A DNA stretch of 64,000 nt from Candidatus Omnitrophota bacterium (GTDB lineage Bacteria; Omnitrophota; Gorgyraeia; JABMRN01), in the NCBI GenBank assembly GCA_028702395.1, contig JAQVOV010000001.1, forward strand, positions 9,561-73,560. Reading direction: 5' to 3'. The stretch's first letter is position 1; each line of letters opens with the position of its first letter. Below, piece after piece: positions 25,741 through 34,278 of the stretch. The position numbers and the translations under genes are program-made. Below the pieces are notes generated by a model. It had not been told where the DNA came from. It saw nothing but the letters and a program-made list of their open reading frames with translations, and ran no database searches.

Positions 25741-27077
25741 ATGAGTTACATTCCGCATACAGACCAAGAAAAAAAACAAATGCTTGAGGCAATAGGTGTT
25801 TCTACTATTGAAGAGCTGTTTAAGGATATTGCTCCACAATTAAGAGCAAAGTCATTTAATATCCCAAAAGGAAGATCAGAGTTTGAAGTCGTAGAATATT
25901 TCAAAAAACTTGCAGGCAAAAACAATATTAACTTAATTGATTTTGTCGGGGCAGGTTTTTATAATCACTATATTCCCGCAGCAGTAGATGCAATATGCCA
26001 AAGACCAGAGTTTTATACGGCTTATACCCCTTATCAGCCTGAAAGCTCACAAGGATGGCTCCAATCCATATTTGAATATCAAACAGCTATTTCAGAACTT
26101 GTTGGATTGGAATGTGCCAATGCTTCGTTATACGACGGCGGGACAGCTTTATGCGAAGCTGTTTTAATGGCAACACGTATAACAAACAAAAAAAAGATAA
26201 TCATGGATAGCGGGGTTAATCTGCTTTACAGGTCCATGCTTTATACATACACTTCAAATCTTTCAATAGAATTCATTAAACACCTGTTGTTCATGGACAA
26301 AGCTGCAGAGAAGAAATCGAAAAAGTCCTGGATGAAAATACAGCAGCAGTTATTCTGCAAAACCCTAATTTTTTTGGGGCAGTTGATGATCATTCCGATA
26401 TAGTAAAAACAACACATCAAAAAGGGGCGCTTGTAATAGAAAGTGTTTACCCTATATCTTTAGGTTTATTAAAAACACCAGGTGAAATGGATGTAGATAT
26501 AGTTACAGGCGAAGGTCAAAGTTTAGGGATACCGCTCTCTTTTGGAGGGCCGTATCTTGGGTTCATGGCTACTAAAAAAGAGTTTGTAAGGAAAATGCCT
26601 GGACGCATAGTCGGCCAAACAGTTGATCATGACGGCAAAAGGGGGTATGTCCTTACTTTACAGGCAAGAGAACAGCATATAAGACGACAAAAAGCAACTT
26701 CCAATATATGTTCTAATGAAGCTTTATGTGCATTACGTGCAGTTGTTTATTTATCATTACTTGGAAAACAGGGGTTAAAAGATCTTGCACAAACAAACTA
26801 TCAGCGTTGTGAATTCGCAAAAACGATGTTTGATAAGATCCCTAATGTACAGGTAAAAAGAAGTGCGCCGACTTTCAATGAGTTCACAGTATGGTTACCT
26901 AAAAACGCAGATGAAGTTGTCAGTAAAATGCTTGAAAAAGGATTTGCCTGCGGATTTCCTTTAGGAAGATTTTATAAAGGCATGGATAATTATCTTTTGG
27001 TCTCTGTCACAGAAAAACGAACCAAGGAAGAGATCAAGAAAATGGCAGAAAGTTTAGAGGCTGTATTATGCAGTTAA
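25741..27077 (+). pseudogene. gcvPA: Glycine dehydrogenase subunit 1, interrupted by a one-base deletion
   Basis: The first reading frame (25741-26403) encodes MSYIPHT... up to SIEFIK and then loses similarity. From about 26280 the family sequence goes on in another frame (TPVVHGQSCREEIEKVL, ILQNPNFFGAVDDHSD) and merges with the ORF annotated from 26487 to 27077. ATT AAA ACA CCT is expected, but the sequence has only three A's at 26278-26280, so one A is missing. Restored length is about 445 residues, normal for the family. gcvPB, gcvT and gcvH are intact, so this may be an assembly error, a recent mutation, or rescued by slippage. With GcvPB it decarboxylates glycine using PLP. Confidence 0.9.
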
Positions 27078-28519
27078 TATTCGAAAGATCAGTTAAAGGA
27101 AGGCGGGCTGTAAAGTTTTGTGATGATGAGAAGTTCCCTGAAAACATCTTTCCTCAAAAATACTCAAGAGCAAAAGATGCTGATCTTCCGGAGGTTTCAG
27201 AACTTGATGTGATAAGACATTATACAAATCTTTCCAGAAGGAATTTCAGTGTTGACACAAATTTTTATCCTCTGGGCTCGTGCACAATGAAATATAATCC
27301 TAAATTCACAGAAAAAATAGCTTCGTTAGAAGGGTTTACGCAACTACATCCTTTAATGCCTCAGATATTCGGAGGAGGGATACTTTCTCAAGGAGGGCTA
27401 GAGGTTATTTATAAGTCTGAACAGCTTCTTTCTGAAATAACAGGAATGAAAGCTTTCACTATGCAGCCTTTAGCAGGAGCGCATGGAGAACTTACAGGTG
27501 CAATGGTAATTGCCCAGTACCATAAAAATAACGGCGATAGAAGAAAATATGTTATTGTTCCTGATTCCTCGCACGGTACTAATCCGGCAAGTGCAGTAAT
27601 AGCAGGATATGAAGTTATTGTTATAAAAACAGATAAAGACGGAGGAATGGACATAGACGAATTTAAAAGTCAATTAAATACGGATGTTGCTGCTGTTATG
27701 CTGACATGTCCAAACACCTTAGGTCTTTTTAATTCTAATATAAAGATTATTTGTGATATGGCTCATGAGGTAGGTGCTCTTATGTATTATGATGGAGCAA
27801 ATCTTAATGCTATTTTGGGGAAAGTTCGACCAGGAGATATTGGTTTTGATATTGTGCATTTGAATTTGCACAAGACCTTTGCAACCCCTCATGGAGGCGG
27901 AGGACCAGGCGCAGGACCTGTGGGTGTTACGGAAAAACTAAAAAAGTTTTTACCAATACCAAGGGTCATTCAAAGAAAAGACGGGACATATGCTCTCAGA
28001 TATAAATATCCTGAGTCAATAGGGTATATGGCGCCATTTCTTGGGAATTTCGGGGTTATACTAAAAAGTTATGCATATATAATGATGTTAGGAAAACAAG
28101 GATTGATAGAGGTGTCAGAAAATGCTGTACTTAGTACCAATTATATAAGAGCAAAACTTAAAAAATATTTTTATATACCCTATGATAAAATATGTATGCA
28201 TGAATTTGTAATATCAGCCAAAACCCTTGTTGAAAGAGGTGTTAGAGCTATTGATATAGCGAAATTTCTTATAGATAAAGGGATACATCCTCCTACAATA
28301 TATTTTCCTCTTATTGTTCCCGAAGCTATCATGATAGAACCTACAGAGACAGAATCAAAAGAAACTCTGGATAATTTTATTGATATCATGAAAGAAATAT
28401 CACGCCTTGCACAGGAAGATCCTGATAAGATCATTAATACTCCGAAAACTACTCCTGTAAACAGATTAGATGAAACTAAGGCTGCACGCGATCTTTGTAT
28501 CAGATGGCATGCCGCATAA
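27068..28519 (+). CDS. gcvPB: Glycine dehydrogenase (decarboxylating) subunit 2
   Basis: 483 residues. The PLP lysine lies in HLNLHKTFATPHGGGGPGAGP. Other conserved stretches are GSCTMKYNPK, TMQPLAGAHGELTG, PDSSHGTNPASA and YDGANLNAI. It pairs with GcvPA to form the P protein. The start lies 10 bases inside the end of gcvPA, so translation is coupled and would be affected by the gcvPA frameshift. Length is typical of the two-subunit form. Confidence 0.97.
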   Translation: MQLIFERSVKGRRAVKFCDDEKFPENIFPQKYSRAKDADLPEVSELDVIRHYTNLSRRNFSVDTNFYPLGSCTMKYNPKFTEKIASLEGFTQLHPLMPQIFGGGILSQGGLEVIYKSEQLLSEITGMKAFTMQPLAGAHGELTGAMVIAQYHKNNGDRRKYVIVPDSSHGTNPASAVIAGYEVIVIKTDKDGGMDIDEFKSQLNTDVAAVMLTCPNTLGLFNSNIKIICDMAHEVGALMYYDGANLNAILGKVRPGDIGFDIVHLNLHKTFATPHGGGGPGAGPVGVTEKLKKFLPIPRVIQRKDGTYALRYKYPESIGYMAPFLGNFGVILKSYAYIMMLGKQGLIEVSENAVLSTNYIRAKLKKYFYIPYDKICMHEFVISAKTLVERGVRAIDIAKFLIDKGIHPPTIYFPLIVPEAIMIEPTETESKETLDNFIDIMKEISRLAQEDPDKIINTPKTTPVNRLDETKAARDLCIRWHAA

Positions 28520-28675
28520 GTAAAAAGGAAAAAGGTAAAAGGAAAAAGTGTGGAAGGTCCTAAACAAGATTTTTGTAGGGGCGTATTGCAATACGCCCCT
28601 ACAAGGAAGCCCCATAAGACGCCACAATGAAAACAGATTTTTTACTTTTGCCTTTTTACTTAAAAGGTATAAAGG
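28520..28675. repeat. Heptad-arm stem-loop element (AAGGTAA class)
   Basis: Left words aaaaagg aaaaagg taaaagg, then gtggaaggtcct. The gtaggggcgtattgcaatacgcccctac palindrome is followed by cgccacaatgaaaacag. Right words are tactttt gcctttt tactta. It fills the gap between gcvPB and the lipoate ligase gene. Confidence 0.75.
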
Positions 28676-28681
28676 AATCAA

Positions 28682-29461
28682 ATGAGGATCATTCTAAGCG
28701 GATATAACGACGGTGCAACTAACATGGCAATAGATGAAGCTATATTAGAGGCATATAAACAAGGAAAAGCACCTGCCTCTTTACGCATATATGGCTTCAG
28801 ACCAGCTTGTATCTCTATAGGGAGATTTCAAAAGGTCGATGAAGTTATAAATATTCAAAGCTGTGAAAAAGACGGCATTGATTTTGTCAGACGTATAAGT
28901 GCAGGGGAAGCGATCTTTCATGATAATGAAATAACATATTCTCTCATTGGTTCAAAAGATGATTTTAATTTACCGGATAATATAAAGGAAAGCTATTTTA
29001 TACTTACAAATTTTATTGTAAGAGCATATAAAAACCTGGGAATTGATGCAGGTTTTTTTAATATTGAAAAAGATGAAAGCATAAAAAGAAACCTTTGTTT
29101 TGCAACTCAGCAAGGATTTGACATTTCTGTTAAAGGAAAAAAACTTGGGGGCAATGCACAAAAGAGAATGAAGAATATAGTTTTTCAGCAAGGGTCCATT
29201 CCTTTTTATGTTGAAATGGAAGATCTCGCATGTTATATAAACGAAGATATCAAACAAATAGGCCATAATATAACAAGTATAAATGAAGAATTGAAAAGGC
29301 TGGTTGATTTTAATGAAATGCAGAGTGTTCTTGTAGATGCTTTTAATAAAGAGTTTAATGTGAATGGATCTATTGAAGAGCTGTCAACATTCGAAAAAGA
29401 ACTTGCAAAAGAATTAAAAGAAGGAAAATATTCGGATCCCGAGTGGAATGACAAACTGTAG
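28682..29461 (+). CDS. Lipoate-protein ligase A / octanoyltransferase family
   Basis: 259 residues of the biotin/lipoate protein ligase fold. Marks are NMAIDEAILEA, RIYGFRPACISIGRFQ, FVRRISAGEAIFHD (in place of the common RRxTGGxAVxHD) and the catalytic Lys in VKGKKLGGNAQKR. It attaches lipoate or octanoate to GcvH. With LipA encoded next, an octanoyltransferase (LipM/LipL-like) role is at least as likely as scavenging. The TGG to AGE change in the binding loop is unusual. Confidence 0.85.
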   Translation: MRIILSGYNDGATNMAIDEAILEAYKQGKAPASLRIYGFRPACISIGRFQKVDEVINIQSCEKDGIDFVRRISAGEAIFHDNEITYSLIGSKDDFNLPDNIKESYFILTNFIVRAYKNLGIDAGFFNIEKDESIKRNLCFATQQGFDISVKGKKLGGNAQKRMKNIVFQQGSIPFYVEMEDLACYINEDIKQIGHNITSINEELKRLVDFNEMQSVLVDAFNKEFNVNGSIEELSTFEKELAKELKEGKYSDPEWNDKL

Positions 29462-29463
29462 TT

Positions 29464-29632
29464 AATAAGGGTCAGTGACTAGTAACCAGAGACTAGTGAC
29501 TAGGAAAAATTGATTTAAAGAAAAACGTTTAATGATAAGAATTGGGATTAATGGCGTTTAAAATAAACTGTCCATTAACAATACTAGTCACTAGTTACTA
29601 ATCACTAGTCACTAACAGGCTATAAACGGAGT
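29464..29632. repeat. Heptad-arm stem-loop element (CTAGTGA class)
   Basis: Left words cagtgac tagtaac cagagac tagtgac tag. Right words ctagtca ctagtta ctaatca ctagtca cta. The core aaattgatttaaaga is present. The right end ggctataaacggag provides the ribosome binding site region of lipA. Confidence 0.75.
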
Positions 29633-29635
29633 AAA

Positions 29636-30475
29636 ATGCGAAAACCTAAATGGTTAAATAAGAAAATAGATATTAACAAATGCAGAGAAGTTGCATCTTT
29701 AATGGGGGAACTCAAGCTTAATACTATTTGCAAAGAAGCTTCATGTCCGAATATCTCAGAATGTTTCAATAAAAAAATTGCAACATTTCTTATCCTGGGA
29801 GATATTTGTACACGCAACTGTAAGTTTTGCGGCGTGCAAAAAGGTGAACCTTTAAAGGTTGATAAAAAAGAAAATCAAAGAGTTCTTGAAGCTATAAAAA
29901 AACTAGGGTTAAAGTATGTTGTTATAACAAGTGTAACACGTGATGATCTTAAAGATGGCGGTGCCAAAAACTTTGCAGATATTATAAAACAATTAAAAGA
30001 AAAAATACCCCAGATCAAAATAGAAGTGCTTGTTCCTGATTTTAAAGGAAATGAAAAAGATATTGAAAAAGTTGTAAAAGCACAGCCTGATATTTTTAGT
30101 CACAACATTGAAACTATTTCACGGCTATATCCGCAAGTACGACAAATGGCTGATTACAAATTATCGTTAAGTGTTCTGCAAAAAGCAAAAGATATTGCAC
30201 CTTATATAAAAACAAAAACCGGTATTATGTTAGGGTTAGGAGAGACACAGGTCCAAGTTCTTGAGGCATTGGACGATCTAAGAAAAGTAAATTGTGATTT
30301 TATTAGTATAGGACAATATCTCCCGCCTAGTACAACTCATTACAAAGTTCAAGAATATATCACACCGGAAATGTTCGATTTTTATAAGGAGCAAGCAATT
30401 CAAAAAGGATTTAAACATGTTGAGAGTGCGCCGTATGTACGCAGTTCTTATATGGCGGATCGATACTTGGGTTAA
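29636..30475 (+). CDS. lipA: Lipoyl synthase
   Basis: 279 residues. The radical SAM enzyme inserts sulfur at C6 and C8 of the octanoyl group on GcvH. The auxiliary cluster motif is CKEASCPNISECF (CX4CX5C), and the SAM cluster motif is CTRNCKFC (CX3CX2C). GMLGLGE-like GIMLGLGETQ, SIGQYLPPS and the C-terminal APYVRSSYMAD are typical. GGAG lies upstream, at the right end of the repeat element. It closes the glycine cleavage/lipoate block. Confidence 0.97.
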   Translation: MRKPKWLNKKIDINKCREVASLMGELKLNTICKEASCPNISECFNKKIATFLILGDICTRNCKFCGVQKGEPLKVDKKENQRVLEAIKKLGLKYVVITSVTRDDLKDGGAKNFADIIKQLKEKIPQIKIEVLVPDFKGNEKDIEKVVKAQPDIFSHNIETISRLYPQVRQMADYKLSLSVLQKAKDIAPYIKTKTGIMLGLGETQVQVLEALDDLRKVNCDFISIGQYLPPSTTHYKVQEYITPEMFDFYKEQAIQKGFKHVESAPYVRSSYMADRYLG

Positions 30476-30477
30476 TT

Positions 30478-31165
30478 GTATGTTAAGATAAAAGATAAAA
30501 CCTGCCTGCCGGCCGGCAGGGAATAAAGATAAAAGGGTGGAACGTCCTGAATAGTTTTCGTAGGGGCCATCGCCCTCGATGGCCCAAATAAAAAATTGGC
30601 GGAAAAAATAAAAATGGTAGAATGTCCTGAATAACTGTTTTTGTAGGGGCTTATCGAGATGCGCCCTTTTATAATGGATTTTGGCATATCGAATATCGCG
30701 AATCGCATATCGAGAAGTGTAAAGATAAAAGGGTGGAACTTCCTGAGAGAGGTTTTTGTAGGGGCAGACCTGTGTGCCCGCCTGCCGGACGGGCAGGTCT
30801 GCCCTAAGGGTATAAAGGAAATAGCAAAGCGCATATTGCTAATCGCCAATCGCAAATTGCCTATCGTAAAGCCTGAAAAAAATTAGCCACGAGCTTCGCG
30901 CTACGCGCAACGCGCTAGTTGAACGTCCTGAATAGGGATGAGAGACGTGTTAGAGACGAGAAGCAAGAAGCAAGAAGCAAGAAGCAAGAAGCAAAAGAAC
31001 TCTATATACGTGTTATCTTTAAATCAATTAATTCTAGTCACTAGTCACTAGTCACTAGTCACTAGTCACTAGTCACTAGTCACTAGTCACTAGTCACTAG
31101 TCACTAGTCACTAGTCACTAGTCACTAGTCACTAGTCACTAGCAGACACATGACTCACTACTCAT
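30478..31165. repeat. 700-bp stack of heptad words and palindromes
   Basis: No gene is visible. In order: gataaaa words; a cctgcctgcc/ggccggcagg palindrome; gggtggaacgtcctgaa modules each followed by a gtaggggc palindrome (about 30533-30600, 30610-30665, 30728-30806); tcgcata-type words; GC-rich words (gccacga gcttcgc gctacgc); gaagcaa repeats (30961-30995); the reversed core ttatctttaaatcaatt; and the ctagtca array. The intact gtttttgtaggggcagacc module near 30751-30770 shows what the IS element at 31824 interrupted in its own copy. Confidence 0.75.
31034..31142. repeat. Perfect 7-bp tandem array (ctagtca)n, about 15.5 copies
   Basis: 109 bp of uninterrupted ctagtca units, directly after the core ttatctttaaatcaattaatt. 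It is an expanded form of the arm words seen in degenerate form elsewhere. Confidence 0.97.
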
Positions 31166-31185
31166 GACACATAGACTATACCATT

Positions 31186-31743
31186 TTAATCGAGCTTAAT
31201 CACCCACGCATACATTCTGCATTGACCGATCAACTTGTTCTCAAGTTCAACAGGAGTTACTCGTTTAAAACCCAGTTTTTTGGAAAGAGAATTGTTTCTT
31301 TTGTTCGTTCGGTTAATTGTTTGATAAATATATTTTATACCCATATCTTTTGCATCTTTTAAGAGATATTGGTAGAGAGCATGACCTAAGCCTAATCCTC
31401 GATAAAAAGGTTCCACATGCGCACCTGAAATACAAGGACCTTTAACATTAAAATCCTGTTCCCATTTAGGCATAAAACTTAAAGAAATTTTTGCTACAGA
31501 TCTGTTTTTATATGTAGCCTCATATAAGTATGAATTCCGGTTTGTGTTTTGATTTTCTCGTGTTATTTTTTTAAAGAATACTTTTTCTATAGCAAAATGT
31601 TTTCTTCGCCATCTTCTGTAGAAAGAGCGGTTAAATAAAAATTCTCTTAACTTGGTTGTTGTACGTATCCAATATTGTCTTATATCAATTTTACCAGTTA
31701 AAAGATCTTTATGAAGTTCAAAGAATTTTGAGATGTCTTTCAT
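31186..31743 (-). CDS. GNAT-family N-acetyltransferase
   Basis: 185 residues. The acetyl-CoA binding region reads AHVEPFYRGLGLGHALYQYLLKDAK (RGxGxG/A present), followed by NNSLSKKLGFKRV. The substrate is unknown. A -10 box TGATATATT (TATATT at 31750-31755 on the minus strand) ends 6 bases before the ATG, and there is no ribosome binding site, so the mRNA is probably leaderless. It lies between two repeat-rich regions. Confidence 0.85.
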   Translation of the reverse strand: MKDISKFFELHKDLLTGKIDIRQYWIRTTTKLREFLFNRSFYRRWRRKHFAIEKVFFKKITRENQNTNRNSYLYEATYKNRSVAKISLSFMPKWEQDFNVKGPCISGAHVEPFYRGLGLGHALYQYLLKDAKDMGIKYIYQTINRTNKRNNSLSKKLGFKRVTPVELENKLIGQCRMYAWVIKLD

Positions 31744-31912
31744 AGAGTTAATATATCATAAGAAGATAAAAGATAAAAGAACAAAGATAAAAGGGTGGAA
31801 GGTCCGGAACGAGGTTTTTGTAGTTAAAATGGTAACCAGTTGCCTCAAGCCATAGAAGTGCCTTATAATATAAAAAAGATATTATAGGCAAATGGCAAAA
31901 AAGGAGGACAAC

Positions 31913-32962
31913 ATGATTACCATTGGAGCTGATGTACATTTAAAGACAACTACGTTTAGTGTAATGGAAAAATATCAACGAATCAAGAAAAAAAAGGTAA
32001 ATAATAGTAGTGGAGAGATTCTTGAGTTTGTAAGACAGTTTGAAGGGCCAAAGAGATATTCAATGGAGACGTCGTATAATTGGCCTGTATTTTATGAATT
32101 GTTGAAAGATGAAGTAGGAGAGTTCAATTTATTACATGCAAAGAAACTAAAAAGCATAATAGAGTCACAGGGAAAGACAGATGGAAAAGACGCGGATGAG
32201 TTAGCATATTTAACGGAAATAGGATATTTACCTAGGGCACATATAGCAAAGATAGAGACTAGAGCAAATCGCAATTTATTGAGGTTATATTTAAGGGTAT
32301 CATCATCAATAGCAGCGATGAAGAATAGAATACATGCAATAATAAATGCGAATGTATTTTATTATGAGAGGCCAGGGACGTTTAAGGATATCTTTTGTGA
32401 GAGAGGCAAGAGATATTTAAGGGAGGTAGAGTTACCCAAAACGTATAGATATATGGTAGATGAGCTAATGCAACAGATAGAGTTTATGCAAGGAGTAAAA
32501 GGGCGGTTGTTGAAAAAGATAGAAGAGTTGCATGTAGAGAATGAAGATCTAACGATATTACGGACGGCGCCCGGAATGGGCGGGAAAGTATTATCTTATG
32601 TAGTGATGTCAGAAGTAGACAATGTGTTAAGGTTTAGGAATGCACGAGCAGCGATAGCATATGCGGGTTTAGTGCCTAAGGAACGATCAAGTGGAGAGAA
32701 GATACGAAGAGGGAGATTGCGAACAGAGTGCAATTGGTTTTTAAAGTGGGCGTTGATAGAGGCAGTGACAGGAGCAATTTTCAAGGATAGAAATTTAAGA
32801 AAAATATATAAAGAAGCGAAGGTTAGAACAAATTCATCATCAGCGAAAGTTAAGATAGCTAGGATATTAATGAGAACAATATATCACATGTTGAAAGAAA
32901 AAGTTAAATATGATACTAATAAAGTCATGGGTAATTCAGTTGCCCCTATTGCCGGCAAATAA
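31913..32962 (+). CDS. IS110-family transposase
   Basis: 349 residues from the ATG at 31913, which follows AAGGAGG; a longer reading from 31892 lacks one. The N-terminal DEDD/RuvC-like domain begins ITIGADVHLKTTTFSV. The middle has KTDGKDADELAYL with two of the acidic residues. The C-terminal Transposase_20 domain has LRTAPGMGGKVL, AAIAYAGLVPKERSSGEK and LKWALIEA, including the Ser nucleophile region. It appears intact. Enzymes of this family recombine DNA guided by a bridge RNA in the characterised members. Confidence 0.95.
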   Translation: MITIGADVHLKTTTFSVMEKYQRIKKKKVNNSSGEILEFVRQFEGPKRYSMETSYNWPVFYELLKDEVGEFNLLHAKKLKSIIESQGKTDGKDADELAYLTEIGYLPRAHIAKIETRANRNLLRLYLRVSSSIAAMKNRIHAIINANVFYYERPGTFKDIFCERGKRYLREVELPKTYRYMVDELMQQIEFMQGVKGRLLKKIEELHVENEDLTILRTAPGMGGKVLSYVVMSEVDNVLRFRNARAAIAYAGLVPKERSSGEKIRRGRLRTECNWFLKWALIEAVTGAIFKDRNLRKIYKEAKVRTNSSSAKVKIARILMRTIYHMLKEKVKYDTNKVMGNSVAPIAGK

Positions 32963-33113
32963 ATAGCCAGGCATCGTTGTAGTTTTGAGTATCCATGACT
33001 CTAATAATATCTTGTGCCTCAAAAATTGAGAGCACCAATATAAGGATGAGCGGAAACCCGTTGTTCATTTGACAGAAGTTTATTTTGTGTTTGACAACTG
33101 GTTACCATATAAG
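32963..33113 (+). other. Non-coding right end of the IS, candidate bridge-RNA region
   Basis: About 150 bp between the transposase stop and the IS end, longer than the left end (about 89 bp). It contains a hairpin gtgcctca/tgag(a)gcac (about 33013-33034) and further weak stems. In the IS1111 subgroup the guide RNA is expected downstream of the transposase. The stretch ttgtag near 32978 repeats part of the left flank tttttgtag. Whether an RNA is made is inference. Confidence 0.35.
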
Positions 33114-33600
33114 GGGCAGACCGGTGTGCCCGCCTGCCGGACGGGCAGGTCTGCCCTAAGGGTATAAAGGAAATAGCAAAGCGCATATCGCGAAACGCAT
33201 ATCGCAAAGCGTGATGAATTTAGCCATGAGCTGCGCGCTACGCGCAACGCGAAGAGTGGAGCGTACTGAATAGGGATGAGAAGTGTGTTAGAGCCCAGAA
33301 GCAAGAAGCCAGAGAACTCTATATACGGTTTATCTTTAAATCAATTTATTCTAGTCACTAGTCACTAGTCACTAGTCACTAGTCACTAGTCACTAGTCAC
33401 TAGTCACTAGTCACTAGTCACTAGTCACTAGTCACTAGTCACTAGTCACTAGTCACTAGTCACTAGTCACTAGTCACTAGCAGACTCATGACGCACAGAC
33501 GTATTGGTGCTCGCAACTCGCTGCGCGTAGCTCGTGACGCGTAGCACACATCCAGTTTTCCCCATCAGACTCATGACACATTGACACAATACACAAGACA
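33114..33600. repeat. Repeat stack downstream of the IS
   Basis: It begins with the second half of the module split by the IS: gggcagacc plus a cgcctgcc/gggcagg palindrome, then ggtctgccctaagggtataaagg. tcgcata words, GC-rich words, the reversed core tttatctttaaatcaattt, a long ctagtca array, and an ATGAGTA-class tail with ttttcc follow. No gene is visible. Confidence 0.75.
33351..33480. repeat. Perfect 7-bp tandem array (ctagtca)n, about 18.5 copies
   Basis: 130 bp of uninterrupted ctagtca units after the reversed core, the same arrangement as at 31034-31142 but three units longer. The regions around the two arrays are otherwise similar. Confidence 0.97.
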
Positions 33601-33613
33601 CATACTGCTCGTT

Positions 33614-33859
33614 CTAGCTTGGTGCTGCTGATTGAGCAAGATCTCCTCCAATCATCCTCATAGGGGAGTTACCCCCTGCTGCGCCTTTTGGAGTAAGTTG
33701 ACATTCCATAGCAGGTGTTCCTGTTATATTACCACAGAAGTTTACTCTCAGTGTTGTCTGATAGTATAAATATAGACCTCCAATTGCACAAATTGCTAAG
33801 ATGGATTGTTCTGGGTGAAGTTGTATTGCTTTTATTTTCGGCTGTATATATTTTCTCAT
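33614..33859 (-). CDS. Three-cysteine small peptide family, copy 3
   Basis: 81 residues from the ATG at 33859 (minus strand), which follows TTAGGAAAA; an upstream in-frame ATG at 33892 overlaps a TGCTACACT -10-like box. The family block RKYIQPKIKAIQLHPEQSI is followed by LAICAIGGLY. Two more cysteines (FC, EC), PKG in place of VKG, and the final APS are present. The tail is Gly/Met rich. Copy 4 lies 150 bases upstream on the same strand, so copies 3 and 4 form a tandem pair. No function is recognised. Confidence 0.72.
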   Translation of the reverse strand: MRKYIQPKIKAIQLHPEQSILAICAIGGLYLYYQTTLRVNFCGNITGTPAMECQLTPKGAAGGNSPMRMIGGDLAQSAAPS

Positions 33860-34012
33860 TTTTCCTAACTTTCTAAATATTAAGTGTAGCATTTTTTACT
33901 TAGCAATGCAAGAAGAAAGGGATAATTTAAAAAGAAACTTATTAAGTATCATTATATTGTATAGAACCTTTTGATACTTGTCAATTAAAAATGAAATGTA
34001 ATATAGAGGGGT

Positions 34013-34243
34013 TTAGCTTGGTGGCATGCTATTGGAGACAGACGTCATCATATCCATGTTTACATTTATTCCGTCTCCACCTTTTGGGGTAAAATTGCAA
34101 AGAGGACCATCTCCCGAAAACTGTCCACACCAAGCAGAGATGGATCTGCTTACATACAAACCACCAACCTTACAAACTTGTAGAAGTGCTTGTTTTTGGT
34201 CAAGTTCAATAGAGTTTATTTTTGGCGCTGTGTATTGTTTCAT
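34013..34243 (-). CDS. Three-cysteine small peptide family, copy 4
   Basis: 76 residues. The family block KQYTAPKINSIELDQKQAL is followed by LQVCKVGGLYV. Two more cysteines (WC, LC), PKGG and the final PPS are present. No ribosome binding site is visible. A promoter with TTGCCT, 17-base spacer and TGATATACT ends 5 bases before the ATG, implying a leaderless mRNA. It is the upstream member of the pair with copy 3. Confidence 0.75.
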   Translation of the reverse strand: MKQYTAPKINSIELDQKQALLQVCKVGGLYVSRSISAWCGQFSGDGPLCNFTPKGGDGINVNMDMMTSVSNSMPPS

Positions 34244-34249
34244 AAATAA

Positions 34250-34278
34250 AGTATATCAGGAGGCAAGTAAAAAGGCAA
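34250..34278 (-). promoter_or_regulatory. Leaderless promoter of peptide gene copy 4
   Basis: Minus strand: -35 TTGCCT (34273-34278), 17-base spacer, extended -10 TGATATACT (TATACT at 34250-34255), then 5 bases to the ATG. Confidence 0.6.

Larger units (their letters stand above)
31824..33113 (+). mobile_element. IS110-family (IS1111-like) insertion sequence
   Basis: About 1290 bp with one transposase gene. Perfect 14-bp subterminal inverted repeats ATGGTAACCAGTTG (31829-31842) and CAACTGGTTACCAT (33095-33108) lie a few bases inside the ends. The ends were set by comparing the flanks gtttttgtag (left) and ggggcagacc (right) with the uninterrupted copy gtttttgtaggggcagacc near 30751. They join without a target duplication beyond an ambiguous g or ag. 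Subterminal repeats and a longer non-coding right end are features of the IS1111 subgroup. Only one copy is in this window. Confidence 0.88.

Noticed and set aside
26270..26290. Programmed frameshifting in gcvPA
   Set aside because: The site is a short A run with no slippery heptamer or stimulatory structure, and homologues are read in one frame; error or mutation is simpler.
30472..33304. ORFs within 30472-30886 and 33019-33304
   Set aside because: They are translations of palindromic repeat modules, which recur in both orientations, with no start signals.
31034..33480. The 7-bp tandem arrays as CRISPR arrays
   Set aside because: There are no unique spacers, the unit is only 7 bp, and no cas genes are nearby.
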